The notes: generated by a model not told the origin, from the letters alone. A stretch of DNA of 64,000 bases from Bifidobacterium eulemuris (GCF_014898155.1 NZ_CP062938.1:2728001-2792000); one strand, 5' to 3'; positions 1 through 9,590 are shown, counted from the stretch's first letter. A program made the numbers and translations.

Positions 1-1
1 A

Positions 2-3000
2 TGCGTGAAGGCCAACGTCAAGCCGATTCTCGGCATCGAGGCGTATGTGACGCCTGAGACCGCGCGTCAGGATCCCACCCGCGTGAGCTGGGACACCACA
101 TGGGACAAAACCCTGCATGGCGGCAAGCGCAACCCCGACGACGTCTCCGGTGGCGGTCTGATCACCCATCTCACCCTGTGGGCGGAGAACGACCAAGGTC
201 TGGTCAATCTGCTCAAGGCGTCTTCGGTGGCCAACCTCGAAGGTCGTGTGCAGCGCTACCCGCGTATGGACAAGGAAGTGCTCTCCACCTACTCCAAAGG
301 CGTGATCTGCGGATCGGGCTGTCCCTCGGGCATCATCCAGACCCGTCTGGCGCTCGGCCAATTCGACGAGGCGCTGCGCGCAGCCGGCGAAATGCAGGAT
401 ATCTTCGGACGCGATAATTTCTTCATCGAGATCATGGACCATAACCTGACGATCGAGCGTCGCAACGTGCCCGGCCTGTTGGAGATCGCGAAGAAGCTCA
501 ACGCGCCGCTGCTCGCCACGAACGACGCGCATTACGTGCTGGAATCGGGCGCCGAGGCGCAGGACGCCATGCTGTGCATCAACTCCGGCTCCAGGCTCGA
601 CGAGCCGGGACGGTTCAAATTCGACGGCTCCGGCTACTACATCAAATCGGCCCAGGAGATGCGCGAGCTGTTCAAGGAATTCCCCGGCGCCTGCGACAAC
701 ACGCTGGCGATCGCCGAACGCTGCAATGTGATCTTCGACGACAACGAGGACGGCGCGTTCATGCCGCAGTTCCCCTGCCCCGAAGGCTGGGACGAGACCA
801 GCCTGTTTTTGAAGCAGGTGGAGGAGGGCCTCGAGCGCCGCTACGACGGCAATGTGCCGCTCGATGTGCTTCAGCAGGCGGACTACGAATGCGGCGTGAT
901 CTGCCAGATGCAGTTCTGCGGATACTTCCTTGTGGTGGCCGACTACATCCAGTGGGCCAAGGACCACGGCATCATGGTGGGGCCGGGCCGTGGCTCGGCC
1001 GCAGGTTCGATGGTCGCCTACGCGATGGGCATCACCGAGCTCGACCCGTTGCAGCATGGTCTGATCTTCGAGAGGTTCCTCAACCCCGAACGAGTCTCTC
1101 TGCCGGATATCGACGTGGACTTCGATCCCGAGGGCCGTATGCGCGTCATCGAATACTGCGGCGAGAAATACGGCCATGACAAGGTGGCCCAATGCGTGAT
1201 CTACGGCACCATCAAAACCAAGCAGGCATTGAAGGATTCCGCCCGCATCATGGGATACGAGTATTCCATGGGCGAGCAGATCACCAAGGCGCTGCCGCCG
1301 AGCAAGAACGGCAAGGACGCGAGCCTAAGCGAGATCTTCGACCCGACCTCCAAGCGATACGCGGAGGCGCGCGAGTTCCGCGAGTTCTACGATTCGAATC
1401 CGGACGCCAAGAAGATCACCGAGAAGGCGAAGGGCATCGAAGGACTGATCCGCCAGACCGGTGTGCACGCATGCGCCACCATCATGGGTTCGGCGCCCAT
1501 CACCGACACCTCGCCGTTGCTGGAACGCGTCGACGGCACCATCACCACCACCTTCGAATACCACACCTGCGAAACGCTGGGTCTGGTGAAGATGGACTTC
1601 CTCGGGCTTTCCAACTTGACGGTGATCCACGACACCTTGAAGAACATCGAGGCGAACGGCAAGCCGGCGATCGACTACACGAAGATCCCGCTGGACGACA
1701 AGGAGACCTACCAGCTGCTGTCGCGCGGCGACACCTTAGGTGTGTTCCAGCTCGATTCCGACGGCATGCGCGCGCTGCTGCGTACCTTGCGCCCCGACAA
1801 CTTCAACGACATCTCCGCTCTGATCGCGCTCTACCGACCGGGCCCGATGGATATGGATTCGCACAACAACTACGCGAAGCGCAAGAACGGCCTGCAGAAG
1901 ATCGAGCCGATCCATCCCGAACTCGAGGAACCGTTGAAGGAGATCCTCGATGAGACCTACGGTCTGATCGTCTACCAGGAGCAGGTGCAGGCCGCCGCGC
2001 GAAAACTCGCCGGCTATTCGCTGGGCAAGGCCGACGTGCTGCGCCGAGCCATGGGCAAGAAGAAGCCCGAAGTGCTGGCCAAAGAGAAGATCCCGTTCTT
2101 CGAGGGCATGAAGAAGCACGGCTATTCGGAGGAATCCGCGCAGGCCGTGTGGGACGTGCTCGTGCCGTTCTCCGGATACGCGTTCAACAAAGCGCATTCC
2201 GCCGCGTACGGACTGATCTCCTATTGGACCGCCTATCTCAAAACCCACTATCCGGTGGAGTTTATGGCCGCCCTGCTGCAAGGCACCAAGGATAACAAGG
2301 ACAAAACGGCCCTGTATCTGGGAGAGGCGCGCCGCATGGGCATCCAGGTGCTCTCTCCGGATGTGAACGAATCCGTGTACGAGTATTCCGCCGTCGGTGA
2401 CGTCGTGCGCTTCGGCATGGGCGCCATCCGCAACGTGGGAGACAAGGCCGTGGCCGATATCATCGCCGAACGCAACGGCGAGCGGGGCAGGTTCGTGAAC
2501 TTCATGGACTACATCCGCCGCGTGCCGCTGACCGCGCTCAACCGGCGGTTGGTGGAATCCCTGATCAAAGCGGGCGCCTTCGATTCGATCGACCCCAACC
2601 GCCGCGCCCTGCTCACCGTGCATGAGGCCGCCATCGAATCGGTGGTGGGGCTGAAGCGCAAGCAGGCGGAGGGACAATTCGACCTGTTCTCCGACGTGGA
2701 CGACGGCGGCGGAGAGGATATGGGCGACGCGTCGGTGAACGTGCCCGACTTGGAGGAGTGGGATAAGAGCACCAAGCTCAACTTCGAGCGCGAGATGCTG
2801 GGCCTGTACGTCTCCGACCATCCGCTCTCCGGCATGCAGTCGGTGCTGGCGAGCCTGCGCGAGGTGTCCATCGCGCAGCTGATCGACCGCGCGAAAACCA
2901 TGGGGGATAGGCAGCAGGTGACCCTCGCCGGACTGGTCACAGGCGTGGACCGGCGCGTCTCCAAAAAAGGCAATGCGTGGGCCATCGTCACCATCGAGGA

Positions 3001-3406
3001 TTTGGAAAGCTCCATCCAATGCATGTTCTTCGGCAAGGTGTATGAGTCGAACGCCGAGAATCTGGTGCTTGACAAGGTGGTGCAGATCCGCGGACAGGTG
3101 GAGTTGCGCGACGAGACGGTGAGCCTGCGCGCCACCGAAATGCAGGTGCCCACCTTGGAGGCCGAGGACGAGCGTCCGCTGGTGCTCACCCTGCCGGTGG
3201 GCGCGCTCGACCGCAATCATATGATGCAGTTGGGGCAGGTGCTCACCAGCCATCCCGGCTACTGCGAGGTCAAGCTGGCGGTTCTGGACGACAAAGGCAA
3301 CGCCAAGGTGCTCACCTTCGGCGACCGGTTCCGCGTCAAACGCGACACCTCGCTGTTCGCCGAAATCAAAATCCTGTTCGGACCGAGCTGTCTGCCGGCC
3401 GCGTAG
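2..3406 (+). CDS. dnaE: DNA polymerase III subunit alpha (5' end cut by window edge)
   Basis: Catalytic subunit of the replicative DNA polymerase (C-family). The reading frame is open from base 2 with no credible start, so the N-terminus of the PHP domain (roughly 50 residues judging from the usual length near 1,180) lies upstream. About 1,133 residues are visible. The remaining PHP domain is followed by the palm with GPGRGSAAGS (near residue 327) and the catalytic aspartates in PDIDVDFDPEGR (near 367). After these come the fingers/beta-binding region (GYAFNKAHSAAYG) and a C-terminal OB-fold (VTLAGLVTGVDRRVSKKG, near 975). This is the DnaE1 type with no proofreading domain in the polypeptide, as in other actinobacteria. 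It ends with TAG at 3404-3406, 124 bases before the next gene on the same strand. Identity is not in doubt; only the 5' end is missing. Confidence 0.97.
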   Translation, partial: CVKANVKPILGIEAYVTPETARQDPTRVSWDTTWDKTLHGGKRNPDDVSGGGLITHLTLWAENDQGLVNLLKASSVANLEGRVQRYPRMDKEVLSTYSKGVICGSGCPSGIIQTRLALGQFDEALRAAGEMQDIFGRDNFFIEIMDHNLTIERRNVPGLLEIAKKLNAPLLATNDAHYVLESGAEAQDAMLCINSGSRLDEPGRFKFDGSGYYIKSAQEMRELFKEFPGACDNTLAIAERCNVIFDDNEDGAFMPQFPCPEGWDETSLFLKQVEEGLERRYDGNVPLDVLQQADYECGVICQMQFCGYFLVVADYIQWAKDHGIMVGPGRGSAAGSMVAYAMGITELDPLQHGLIFERFLNPERVSLPDIDVDFDPEGRMRVIEYCGEKYGHDKVAQCVIYGTIKTKQALKDSARIMGYEYSMGEQITKALPPSKNGKDASLSEIFDPTSKRYAEAREFREFYDSNPDAKKITEKAKGIEGLIRQTGVHACATIMGSAPITDTSPLLERVDGTITTTFEYHTCETLGLVKMDFLGLSNLTVIHDTLKNIEANGKPAIDYTKIPLDDKETYQLLSRGDTLGVFQLDSDGMRALLRTLRPDNFNDISALIALYRPGPMDMDSHNNYAKRKNGLQKIEPIHPELEEPLKEILDETYGLIVYQEQVQAAARKLAGYSLGKADVLRRAMGKKKPEVLAKEKIPFFEGMKKHGYSEESAQAVWDVLVPFSGYAFNKAHSAAYGLISYWTAYLKTHYPVEFMAALLQGTKDNKDKTALYLGEARRMGIQVLSPDVNESVYEYSAVGDVVRFGMGAIRNVGDKAVADIIAERNGERGRFVNFMDYIRRVPLTALNRRLVESLIKAGAFDSIDPNRRALLTVHEAAIESVVGLKRKQAEGQFDLFSDVDDGGGEDMGDASVNVPDLEEWDKSTKLNFEREMLGLYVSDHPLSGMQSVLASLREVSIAQLIDRAKTMGDRQQVTLAGLVTGVDRRVSKKGNAWAIVTIEDLESSIQCMFFGKVYESNAENLVLDKVVQIRGQVELRDETVSLRATEMQVPTLEAEDERPLVLTLPVGALDRNHMMQLGQVLTSHPGYCEVKLAVLDDKGNAKVLTFGDRFRVKRDTSLFAEIKILFGPSCLPAA

Positions 3407-3530
3407 TCGTTGGTAAGCGATACTTGCGGTGTGAATTCCATTCATATGGTGTTCATATCGCGCGCAAGACAGGTGTATCGATTTCCCAAATGGTGCATAA
3501 TGATGATGTCACTTCACCGAAGGAGGGACT

Positions 3531-4520
3531 GTGGAAGAACAGTCTGAACGGGTTATCGTCAACTGCCTGCCGTTGGACGAGGCGGAACGCGCGCGGTTCG
3601 TCGAGGCCGCGGGCGGTATGCGTCAGGAATTCGTCGGGGATATCGCGCAGCGCGGCGACATGGGATGGCGGGCGTGCGTTCCGGAACCGCTGAAGGCGCG
3701 GGCTACGGCGGTGATCGGCAATATCGCGCCGGAGGATTGCGCGCGCTATCCGCGGTTGGAATGGCTGCAGACATGGAGCGCGGGCGTCGACCAATATTTG
3801 GCAGACGGCGTGCTGGGAGCGAACGTCCGCCTCTCGAACGCGACGGGTGCCTATGGGCAGACGGTAGCCGAGCATATGTTCGCCATGATGTGGTCGCTGA
3901 TGAAGAACCTGCCCGCCTACACGCGCAACCAATCCGCGCGTCGATGGCATGACGAGGGACGTGCGTTGTCCCCCGACGGAGCGACCGTCGTGGTGGTCGG
4001 CACCGGCGACATCGGCTCACGGTTCGCCGGACTCGCCAAAGCAGTGGGTATGCGCACCATTGGTGTGCGCCGTGACCCCTCCCGCACCGCCGAACACATC
4101 GACCGCATGGTCGGATTCGATGACCTCGATACGGTGCTGCCGCAAGCCGATGTGGTGGCCATGAGCGTGCCGTCCACGCCGCAGACCCATCATCTGCTGG
4201 ACGCGCATCGGTTGGAGATGCTCAAGCCCACCGCCATCGTGCTCAATGCAGGCCGTGGCGACGCCATCGATCCGGACGCGCTATTCGACGCGTTGTGCTC
4301 CTCGCGGTTGCGTGGAGCGGGACTGGACGTCACCGAACCCGAGCCGTTGCCGGCCGACAGTCCGCTATGGAACGAGCCGCGATGCCTGATCACGCCGCAT
4401 GTGGCGGGCGGCAACCATCTGGCCGCCACCGAGGAGCGCATCATCGCCATCGCATTGCAGAACGTGCGTCGGTACGCGGCGGGCGAGCCGCTGCGCAACC
4501 AGGTGCGTCGAATAGCCTAA
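3531..4520 (+). CDS. D-isomer-specific 2-hydroxyacid dehydrogenase family protein
   Basis: A 329-residue NAD(P)-dependent oxidoreductase of the D-2-hydroxyacid dehydrogenase superfamily. The Rossmann nucleotide loop is VGTGDIGSRFAG (near residue 155). The catalytic Arg lies in NAGRGDAID (near 241), the Glu in the VTEPEPLP region and the His in ITPHVAGGNH (near 289). The GTG start at 3531 is chosen because a strong AGGAGG ribosome site sits at 3521-3526. The lack of a C-terminal ACT domain and the variant N-terminal half distinguish it from the serA product at 36947-38146. The substrate cannot be read from the sequence: glyoxylate/hydroxypyruvate reductase-like or D-lactate dehydrogenase-like activities are both possible. 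It is transcribed in the same direction as the aldo/keto reductase 106 bases downstream. Confidence 0.88.
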   Translation: MEEQSERVIVNCLPLDEAERARFVEAAGGMRQEFVGDIAQRGDMGWRACVPEPLKARATAVIGNIAPEDCARYPRLEWLQTWSAGVDQYLADGVLGANVRLSNATGAYGQTVAEHMFAMMWSLMKNLPAYTRNQSARRWHDEGRALSPDGATVVVVGTGDIGSRFAGLAKAVGMRTIGVRRDPSRTAEHIDRMVGFDDLDTVLPQADVVAMSVPSTPQTHHLLDAHRLEMLKPTAIVLNAGRGDAIDPDALFDALCSSRLRGAGLDVTEPEPLPADSPLWNEPRCLITPHVAGGNHLAATEERIIAIALQNVRRYAAGEPLRNQVRRIA

Positions 4521-4626
4521 CCGCACGCCATGCGTGAGCCGATTCGGCTGGAAGGCGAATGGCGGCCGATATGGTCTAAGCTTCAATCACCACCACACAT
4601 CACTCGCACCACAAAGGAGAACGTCA

Positions 4627-5517
4627 ATGAACAGTCAGCAACAAACGATGCGTTCGCCGGAACTGACATTGGGCGACAATGCCCGCACCGTCATCCCGCA
4701 GATCGGATTCGGCGTGTTCCAGATTCCGCCGGAGGACACGCAGCGCGCGGTCGAGGAGGCGCTGGAGATCGGATACCGCCATATCGACACCGCGGCCGCC
4801 TACTACAACGAGGAACAGGTCGGCGCGGCATTGAAGGCGACCGGCATGGCGGATCAGGTGTTCGTCACCGGCAAGGTGCGCAACTGCGACCAGGGCTATG
4901 CGGCCACCCAGGTGGCGTTCGAGGAGTCGCGGCGCAAACTCGGCGTGGATGTGATGGGCATGTATCTGATCCACTGGCCTGTCCCCGCCGTGGATCTCTA
5001 CCGCGAGACATGGCGCGCCCTGCTCAAACTACGCGACGAGGGCGCGATCCGCGTGGCCGGCGTGAGCAACTTCCTGCCCGAACATCTGGAGGCGGTCATC
5101 GCCGACAGCGGGCAGACGCCGACCGTCAACCAGATCGAGGCCCATCCGCGCTACCATCAGCCCGATACCCTCGCCTATTGCGCGGCGCACGGCATCACGG
5201 TCGAAGCGTACAGCCCCCTCGGGCACGGATCCGACATGGACTCCGAGCCGGTGGTCGCCGCCGCGGCCGCGCACGGCGTGACGCCCGCGCAAGTGGTGCT
5301 GCGCTGGCATACGCAGGAGGGGCGCATCGTCATCCCCAAGTCGAAGCATGCGGAACGTATGCGCGCCAATCTCGATGTCTCGGGTTTCTCGCTCACCGAG
5401 GCGGAACTTGCCGCCATCGACGCGTTGCACGATCCCGCCGGGCGGGTCAGCGCCGACCCGGCCGTGTACGTGCAGTCGCAGTCGTGGGCCGACCAGCGCG
5501 CCCGCGGCAACATCTAA
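4627..5517 (+). CDS. Aldo/keto reductase (2,5-diketo-D-gluconate reductase-like)
   Basis: A 296-residue NADPH-dependent carbonyl reductase of the AKR superfamily, cytoplasmic. The catalytic tetrad can be placed: Asp54 and Tyr59 in the segment RHIDTAAAYYNE, Lys83 in VTGKVRN and His116 in YLIHWP. The C-terminal cofactor motif IVIPKSKHAERMRAN is typical of AKR5-like enzymes that take NADPH. ATG at 4627 is preferred over in-frame upstream codons because AAAGGAGA lies 7-14 bases before it. The gene follows the 2-hydroxyacid dehydrogenase on the same strand and is closed by a long inverted repeat at 5528-5593. The physiological substrate is unknown; small keto-acids or aldehydes are likely by family. 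Confidence 0.9.
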   Translation: MNSQQQTMRSPELTLGDNARTVIPQIGFGVFQIPPEDTQRAVEEALEIGYRHIDTAAAYYNEEQVGAALKATGMADQVFVTGKVRNCDQGYAATQVAFEESRRKLGVDVMGMYLIHWPVPAVDLYRETWRALLKLRDEGAIRVAGVSNFLPEHLEAVIADSGQTPTVNQIEAHPRYHQPDTLAYCAAHGITVEAYSPLGHGSDMDSEPVVAAAAAHGVTPAQVVLRWHTQEGRIVIPKSKHAERMRANLDVSGFSLTEAELAAIDALHDPAGRVSADPAVYVQSQSWADQRARGNI

Positions 5518-5527
5518 TCGTCTCGCA

Positions 5528-5593
5528 AACGGCGGTTCGCCCGCCCGTCTTGTCGCGTTTCATGCACACGACAAGACAGGCGGGCGAGCCGTT
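5528..5593. terminator. Long inverted repeat between convergent genes, probable bidirectional terminator
   Basis: The left arm at 5536-5555 pairs with the right arm at 5569-5588 with one mismatch, extended by AACGG/CCGTT at the base. The loop is about 13 bases. It sits exactly between the aldo/keto reductase (plus strand) and the ABC ATPase (minus strand). U-runs are weak on both sides, so termination may be less efficient than a classical intrinsic site. Confidence 0.7.
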
Positions 5594-5624
5594 ATTCGTA
5601 TGGCTGGGCCTGTTTTCCGTTCCG

Positions 5625-6527
5625 TTATCTCGCCGGCGCGGAACCGGCGCGGTTCGTCCGTTGCGCGCCGGCCGGCTTCGCCTGCGACCAGCCTTGGGAT
5701 TTGGGGCGTGCGGCCCGGCGCAACGGTTTGAGTTCGAACACCGTGTCGGACTGGTCGGCGACGGCGGGACTATGTGTGACGATGATCACGCATTTGCCTT
5801 CCCTCTGCGCCAGATCGCGGAAAATCGCCATGATGTCGTCCTGCGTGGCCATATCGAGATTGCCGGTCGGCTCGTCGGCGAGAATGATCTGCGGCTCGTA
5901 GCTCAAAGCCCTGGCGATGGCCACACGCTGCTGTTCGCCGCCCGACAGGTGCAGGATGCGCTCGTTCGCGTACTCTTCGGGCAGGCGAACCTTGTCGAGC
6001 AGTTCGACCACCAGCTCGTGCTTGGGACGGTCGAAGCGTTTGCCGCTCGCCTCCATCGACAGCACGATGTTCTCCTCCACCGTGAGCGCGGGTAGCAGGT
6101 TGAAGCTTTGGAAGATCACGCCGATGTCATGGCTGCGGAAGTGATACCGGTCGGATTTCGCCAGATCGGTGCCGTCGTACAGGATGCGTCCGGACGTGGG
6201 GGAGGTGAGTCCGGAAAGCAGGGAGAGCACGGTGGTTTTGCCCGCGCCCGAGGGGCCGGTGATGGCGGTCACCTCGCCGGCCCGGAACGCGTGGGTGAGA
6301 TCGCTCACCACTTTCTTGCCGCCTTTGGTATAGGAGTAGGAGACCTTCTCCATGGCGAGAATCGGCGGTTGGGCGGTTGTGTTGACGGCGTCGCCTTGTG
6401 CGGGGCTTTCGGCCGTTGTGCCCGCGTTCGGAGTATTCGAATCGGTGAGGGCGCCGTTCGTTGCGGGAGCGTCGGTGGCGACGGTCGTGTCGATGACCGG
6501 GATGTCCGGAGTGGGGTTCTGTGTCAT
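5625..6527 (-). CDS. ABC transporter ATP-binding protein (MacB/LolD-type)
   Basis: A 300-residue nucleotide-binding subunit. Walker A is GPSGAGKTT at residues 91-99, the ABC signature is LSGGEQQRVAIARAL, and Walker B is ILADEPTGNLD followed by the H-loop VTHS. This is the MacB/FtsE/LolD subgroup that works with FtsX-fold permeases. The first ~55 residues are a Thr/Ala/Pro/Asp-rich low-complexity extension absent from most relatives, and the C-terminus has a basic Ala/Arg tail. The ATG at 6527 has AAAGGAAAG upstream, which supports the long start; ATG at 6353 (MEKVSYSY) is the alternative. The permease gene ends 52 bases upstream on the same strand, so the two are probably one operon. Substrate unknown. 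Confidence 0.92.
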   Translation of the reverse strand: MTQNPTPDIPVIDTTVATDAPATNGALTDSNTPNAGTTAESPAQGDAVNTTAQPPILAMEKVSYSYTKGGKKVVSDLTHAFRAGEVTAITGPSGAGKTTVLSLLSGLTSPTSGRILYDGTDLAKSDRYHFRSHDIGVIFQSFNLLPALTVEENIVLSMEASGKRFDRPKHELVVELLDKVRLPEEYANERILHLSGGEQQRVAIARALSYEPQIILADEPTGNLDMATQDDIMAIFRDLAQREGKCVIIVTHSPAVADQSDTVFELKPLRRAARPKSQGWSQAKPAGAQRTNRAGSAPAR

Positions 6528-6579
6528 GATGTTGTCTTTCCTTTGTCGGGGCGTCTGCTGATTGCGCGGGTGTCGCCGC

Positions 6580-8364
6580 TCAGGATCGGTCGGCCAGGAT
6601 CTGCAAGGGCTCGTAACGGATGATGGACACCACCGCGGCCAATGCGGAGATGACGGTCAGCGCCAGGCCGATCAGCACCAGCTGGCCGATGACCTTAAGG
6701 TTCACCGTGGCGTCGATGTCGCTCACATAGTCGACGGCCTGCGAGAATCCGCCGAATCCGCCGCCGGGCGCATCAGACGGTTGACCCTCGGCGCCGGCCG
6801 TCGCGTCGGAACCGGATTCGGAGGAATCGGTGTCGGAATCGGCCGCGTCATCCGACGCGGAATCGGATGAATCCGGTCCGCCTTGGCCACCGGGCGCGCC
6901 GGGCATGTCGGCGTCGCGGCCGAATTGGGCCTGCTGGCTGGTCGCCTCGGACTCCTGCGCGGAGACCTGCTGGGCGAGCAGCTGGTTCGCCACCGGCACC
7001 GAAGCCACCGCGCCGCCGGCCACGCCGAGCGCGATGCCGATCATGGTGACGATTAGCAGCTCGAGCACGAACTGGGCCGCCACCTTGGACTTTCTGATGC
7101 CGATGGCCGTGAGCACGCCCACCTCGTATTTGCGTTCGCGCACGTTGAACAGGTTGAGCACGATCAGCACCACCGCGCCCACGGCGAGCACGATCAGCAG
7201 CAGGGTGAGCGCGAAGCTGGCCAGATTGTCCAACGGCACGAGGCTGGACTCGTATTCCTCCACATCGGCCGAAGAGACGGTGTATTCGTCGGACAGGCCG
7301 GCCGCCTTCGCATCCGCGGCGAAGGTCTCGTAGTCGTCCTTGCTGGACAGCACGTAGGTATAGCTCAACTGGGTGGCGCTTGCGGAGCTGGTCGAGCTGG
7401 TGTCGGTCGAATCCGTGTCGGATGAGTCCTCATCGGTGGATGAGGCGGCCGATTCGGTGGACAGTCCCAGCGATTCCAGGGTGGAGACCGAGGTGTAGAT
7501 CGCGTTGTCCGGATCCTGGCTGGTGCCGCCCATCGGGCCGTTCGCCCCGGTGTTGGAGGTCGTCGCGTTCTTGTAGATGCCCACGATGGTCAGCTCGTAG
7601 GTGGTGCCGTCGTCCGAGGTGTCGGCCACGCTGATCGTGTCGCCCACCTCGAGGCCGTTGAAGTCGGCCAGTGCCTTCGGGATGATCACATCGCCGTCGC
7701 TGCTTTCGTCATAGCCGAACACCTCGCCGTCGGACATGGTGAAGCTGCCGTTGGAGGCGTTCGCCACCGCCGTGTCCGAGGAGAAGCCGGTCAGGGAGAA
7801 GTCGCCGCTGGACATGCCGCCCATCATGCCGCCCATATCGCCGCCGGGCATGCTGGGCATGGTGCCGTCGGACGAGTCGGAGGATGCGTCATCGGAGGAA
7901 TCCTCGGTTGAGGAGTTATCGGAGGAATCAGACGAGTCGGCATCGGCGGAACTGGAGGATTCGACCGGCTGGAACGCGTCGGTGCCGTTCACCGACGTGG
8001 ATTCGGTGTAGTACGTGCTCACCGGCACGCTGGACGCCTCGGCATAGGCGTCGTACTCGTCGAGCGTGAGCGCGTCCTGGTCGAGCGCCGAACGCAGCGA
8101 ATCGAAGTCCGGCTGGCCGCCCTCCTCCATCTCACTGGGATCGAAGTCCTCGGTGGCCTGGCTGATCACCTGCTCGCGGTCCATGCCGATCGTGGCGGTG
8201 ACGGTGGTGGAGCTCAGTCCCTCCTCGCGGGCCGTTTCGGCCGCGTTGCGGATGGCGAGTCCGATGGTCGCCGCGGCGGCGATAATCGCGACGATGATGA
8301 CGATAAGAATATTGCGCCCCTTGTTGCGGGTCACCGATCGCCATGCGTTCTTGAGGATAAACAT
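6580..8364 (-). CDS. ABC transporter permease, FtsX/MacB type with acidic Ser/Asp-rich insertions
   Basis: A 594-residue membrane protein. It has an N-terminal transmembrane helix (ILIVIIVAIIAAAATIGLAI, near residues 19-38), a large extracytoplasmic domain and three C-terminal helices of the FtsX fold (near 385-410, 435-460, 560-585). Three low-complexity stretches rich in Ser and Asp interrupt the chain: near 135-168, near 300-327, and between the second and third FtsX helices near 505-545. A Gly/Met-rich stretch is also present. The family (mechanotransmission-type exporters) moves peptides, lipids or antibiotics, or signals across the membrane without transport. The partner ATPase follows directly. 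No sensor kinase or regulator is adjacent. The acidic tracts could bind cations or the cell wall; that is inference. Confidence 0.9.
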   Translation of the reverse strand: MFILKNAWRSVTRNKGRNILIVIIVAIIAAAATIGLAIRNAAETAREEGLSSTTVTATIGMDREQVISQATEDFDPSEMEEGGQPDFDSLRSALDQDALTLDEYDAYAEASSVPVSTYYTESTSVNGTDAFQPVESSSSADADSSDSSDNSSTEDSSDDASSDSSDGTMPSMPGGDMGGMMGGMSSGDFSLTGFSSDTAVANASNGSFTMSDGEVFGYDESSDGDVIIPKALADFNGLEVGDTISVADTSDDGTTYELTIVGIYKNATTSNTGANGPMGGTSQDPDNAIYTSVSTLESLGLSTESAASSTDEDSSDTDSTDTSSTSSASATQLSYTYVLSSKDDYETFAADAKAAGLSDEYTVSSADVEEYESSLVPLDNLASFALTLLLIVLAVGAVVLIVLNLFNVRERKYEVGVLTAIGIRKSKVAAQFVLELLIVTMIGIALGVAGGAVASVPVANQLLAQQVSAQESEATSQQAQFGRDADMPGAPGGQGGPDSSDSASDDAADSDTDSSESGSDATAGAEGQPSDAPGGGFGGFSQAVDYVSDIDATVNLKVIGQLVLIGLALTVISALAAVVSIIRYEPLQILADRS

Positions 8365-8672
8365 GGTGTTCCTTTACGAAAAGAGGGGTTTTACCCTCCC
8401 AGCATGGAACACGGCGGTTGATGGGCGCTCCATGCCGGCTGGCAGCGGGAAGGCGAAACGGTGGACGTCTCCACCAAACTTCCTGAACGCTCGCTGGATG
8501 CGTATATTGCGGTCACCATCGGACCGTAGCAATGAAAGAACCCCCAGGTTTGAGCACTGCGAGTAGGCTTAGGGGGCTGCTGTTGACGTTCATTATTGCA
8601 CTATCTGCGTGATAAATCATGTCATGCGGCGCGCTGCCGTCATCGTGAACTGGACGATTGGGAGAGGGGACT

Positions 8673-9068
8673 ATGGTGGAGTGCGTGGATGAGTCGGAGC
8701 GATATTGGTTGGGCGAGACGCTGGTTAGGCTGTCGCGTTCGGCGTTCCGAGCGAAATTCGTGCTGTCGGACAAGGATCGTGCATACGCTCGCGCCAAAGG
8801 CAAAGTCATCATTGACCGGCATGCGCGTGAGATGTTGCGCTCGCGGGTGGGGGAGTCACTGCCGAAGAATGACGGCAAGCAGACACCATGGCGAGGCCAC
8901 CCGGTGTTCACCGCGCAGCACGCCACGGCCACCTGTTGCCGAGGCTGCATCGAGAAATGGCACCATATCCCCAAAGGCCGAGAATTGACCGATGACGAGA
9001 TCAACCGCCTGTCCGACCTCGTCATGGCCTGGATCGAACGCGACCTCGTCAACCATCCCGTCGGGTAA
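8673..9068 (+). CDS. DUF4186-type small protein
   Basis: A 131-residue soluble protein that I assign to the DUF4186 family from the pattern FRAKFVLSDKDRAYARAKG followed by ARVGESLPKNDGKQTPWRGHPVF-like sequence and a CCRGCIEKWHHIPKGRELT motif. The conserved Cys/His cluster (CCRGC...WHHIPKG) could coordinate a metal. Function is unknown in the family. ATG at 8673 is chosen because GGAGAGGGGA ends two to three bases before it; a TTG at 8658 is in frame but overlaps that purine tract. The gene stands alone between the divergent ABC permease and the next small gene 35 bases downstream. Confidence 0.75.
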   Translation: MVECVDESERYWLGETLVRLSRSAFRAKFVLSDKDRAYARAKGKVIIDRHAREMLRSRVGESLPKNDGKQTPWRGHPVFTAQHATATCCRGCIEKWHHIPKGRELTDDEINRLSDLVMAWIERDLVNHPVG

Positions 9069-9103
9069 ACTACGGGTGTCACTTGGCGTGCGAAGGAGAT
9101 CGG

Positions 9104-9502
9104 ATGCGGGAACTGACCGGGGTGATCGTGTTGTGCGTGGCGGTGATGATACCGATCGTCATCATCACCATTGTAGTGCTGTTCGGCAATCCGGGCAGAA
9201 AAGGCAGGATCCGTTCGATGACCGCGCAATGCCCGGGCTTGGTACTCAGCGTCAAAACCCACGGAATCGACACTCCGTGGCGTATCCGCGTGCGCTACGA
9301 GGTGGACGGCATCGCATACGAGGTCGTCGAATCGCTCGCTCTGAAGTCGTCCGTGATCAAGGCCGGTCCCATCCCCATCGGGCAACGCAAGACCCCGGTG
9401 ATGGGGCTCGTCCGCGAAGGCGACACCGTCACCGTGATCTACAATCCCGATAAGCCATCGAAGTCCCACATCCAACACAACGACGGTTGGATCAATAACT
9501 GA
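9104..9502 (+). CDS. Single-pass membrane protein of unknown function (DUF3592-like)
   Basis: A 132-residue protein with one N-terminal transmembrane segment (TGVIVLCVAVMIPIVIITIVVLF, about residues 5-27). A short beta-rich soluble domain follows that contains PWRIRVRYEVDGIAYEV and ends with EGDTVTVIYNPDKPSKS. The pattern of 'convert value / Y-x-V-x-G / V-x-V-x-Y-x-P-x-x-P' resembles DUF3592 proteins, but the match is from memory. The ATG at 9104 follows AAGGAG at 9093-9098 and an upstream in-frame start lacks one. It lies between the DUF4186 gene and hisD on the same strand, with no clear functional link to either. Confidence 0.75.
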   Translation: MRELTGVIVLCVAVMIPIVIITIVVLFGNPGRKGRIRSMTAQCPGLVLSVKTHGIDTPWRIRVRYEVDGIAYEVVESLALKSSVIKAGPIPIGQRKTPVMGLVREGDTVTVIYNPDKPSKSHIQHNDGWINN

Positions 9503-9590
9503 ACGCCAATCGCAGGCCCTATCCCACCAATCGGACGCAGATGGACGTTTCGGGGTGTGCGGTTACATCGTGGCGCTACCATGGGGAGCT

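Noticed and set aside
1736..3445. Long open frame (569 codons) on the minus strand opposite dnaE
   Set aside because: It mirrors the codon structure of dnaE, has biased His/Gln/Arg/Val-rich composition typical of antisense frames in GC-rich genes and no recognisable domain.
8365..8657. Possible small gene or RNA in the divergent gap between the ABC permease and DUF4186 genes
   Set aside because: Only a weak C-rich/G-rich pairing is visible (around 8543 and 8573) and no frame with a ribosome site; most likely just the two promoters.
9503..9590. T-box or histidine attenuator before hisD
   Set aside because: The 88-base gap has no run of His codons, no T-box core sequence and no terminator-like hairpin.
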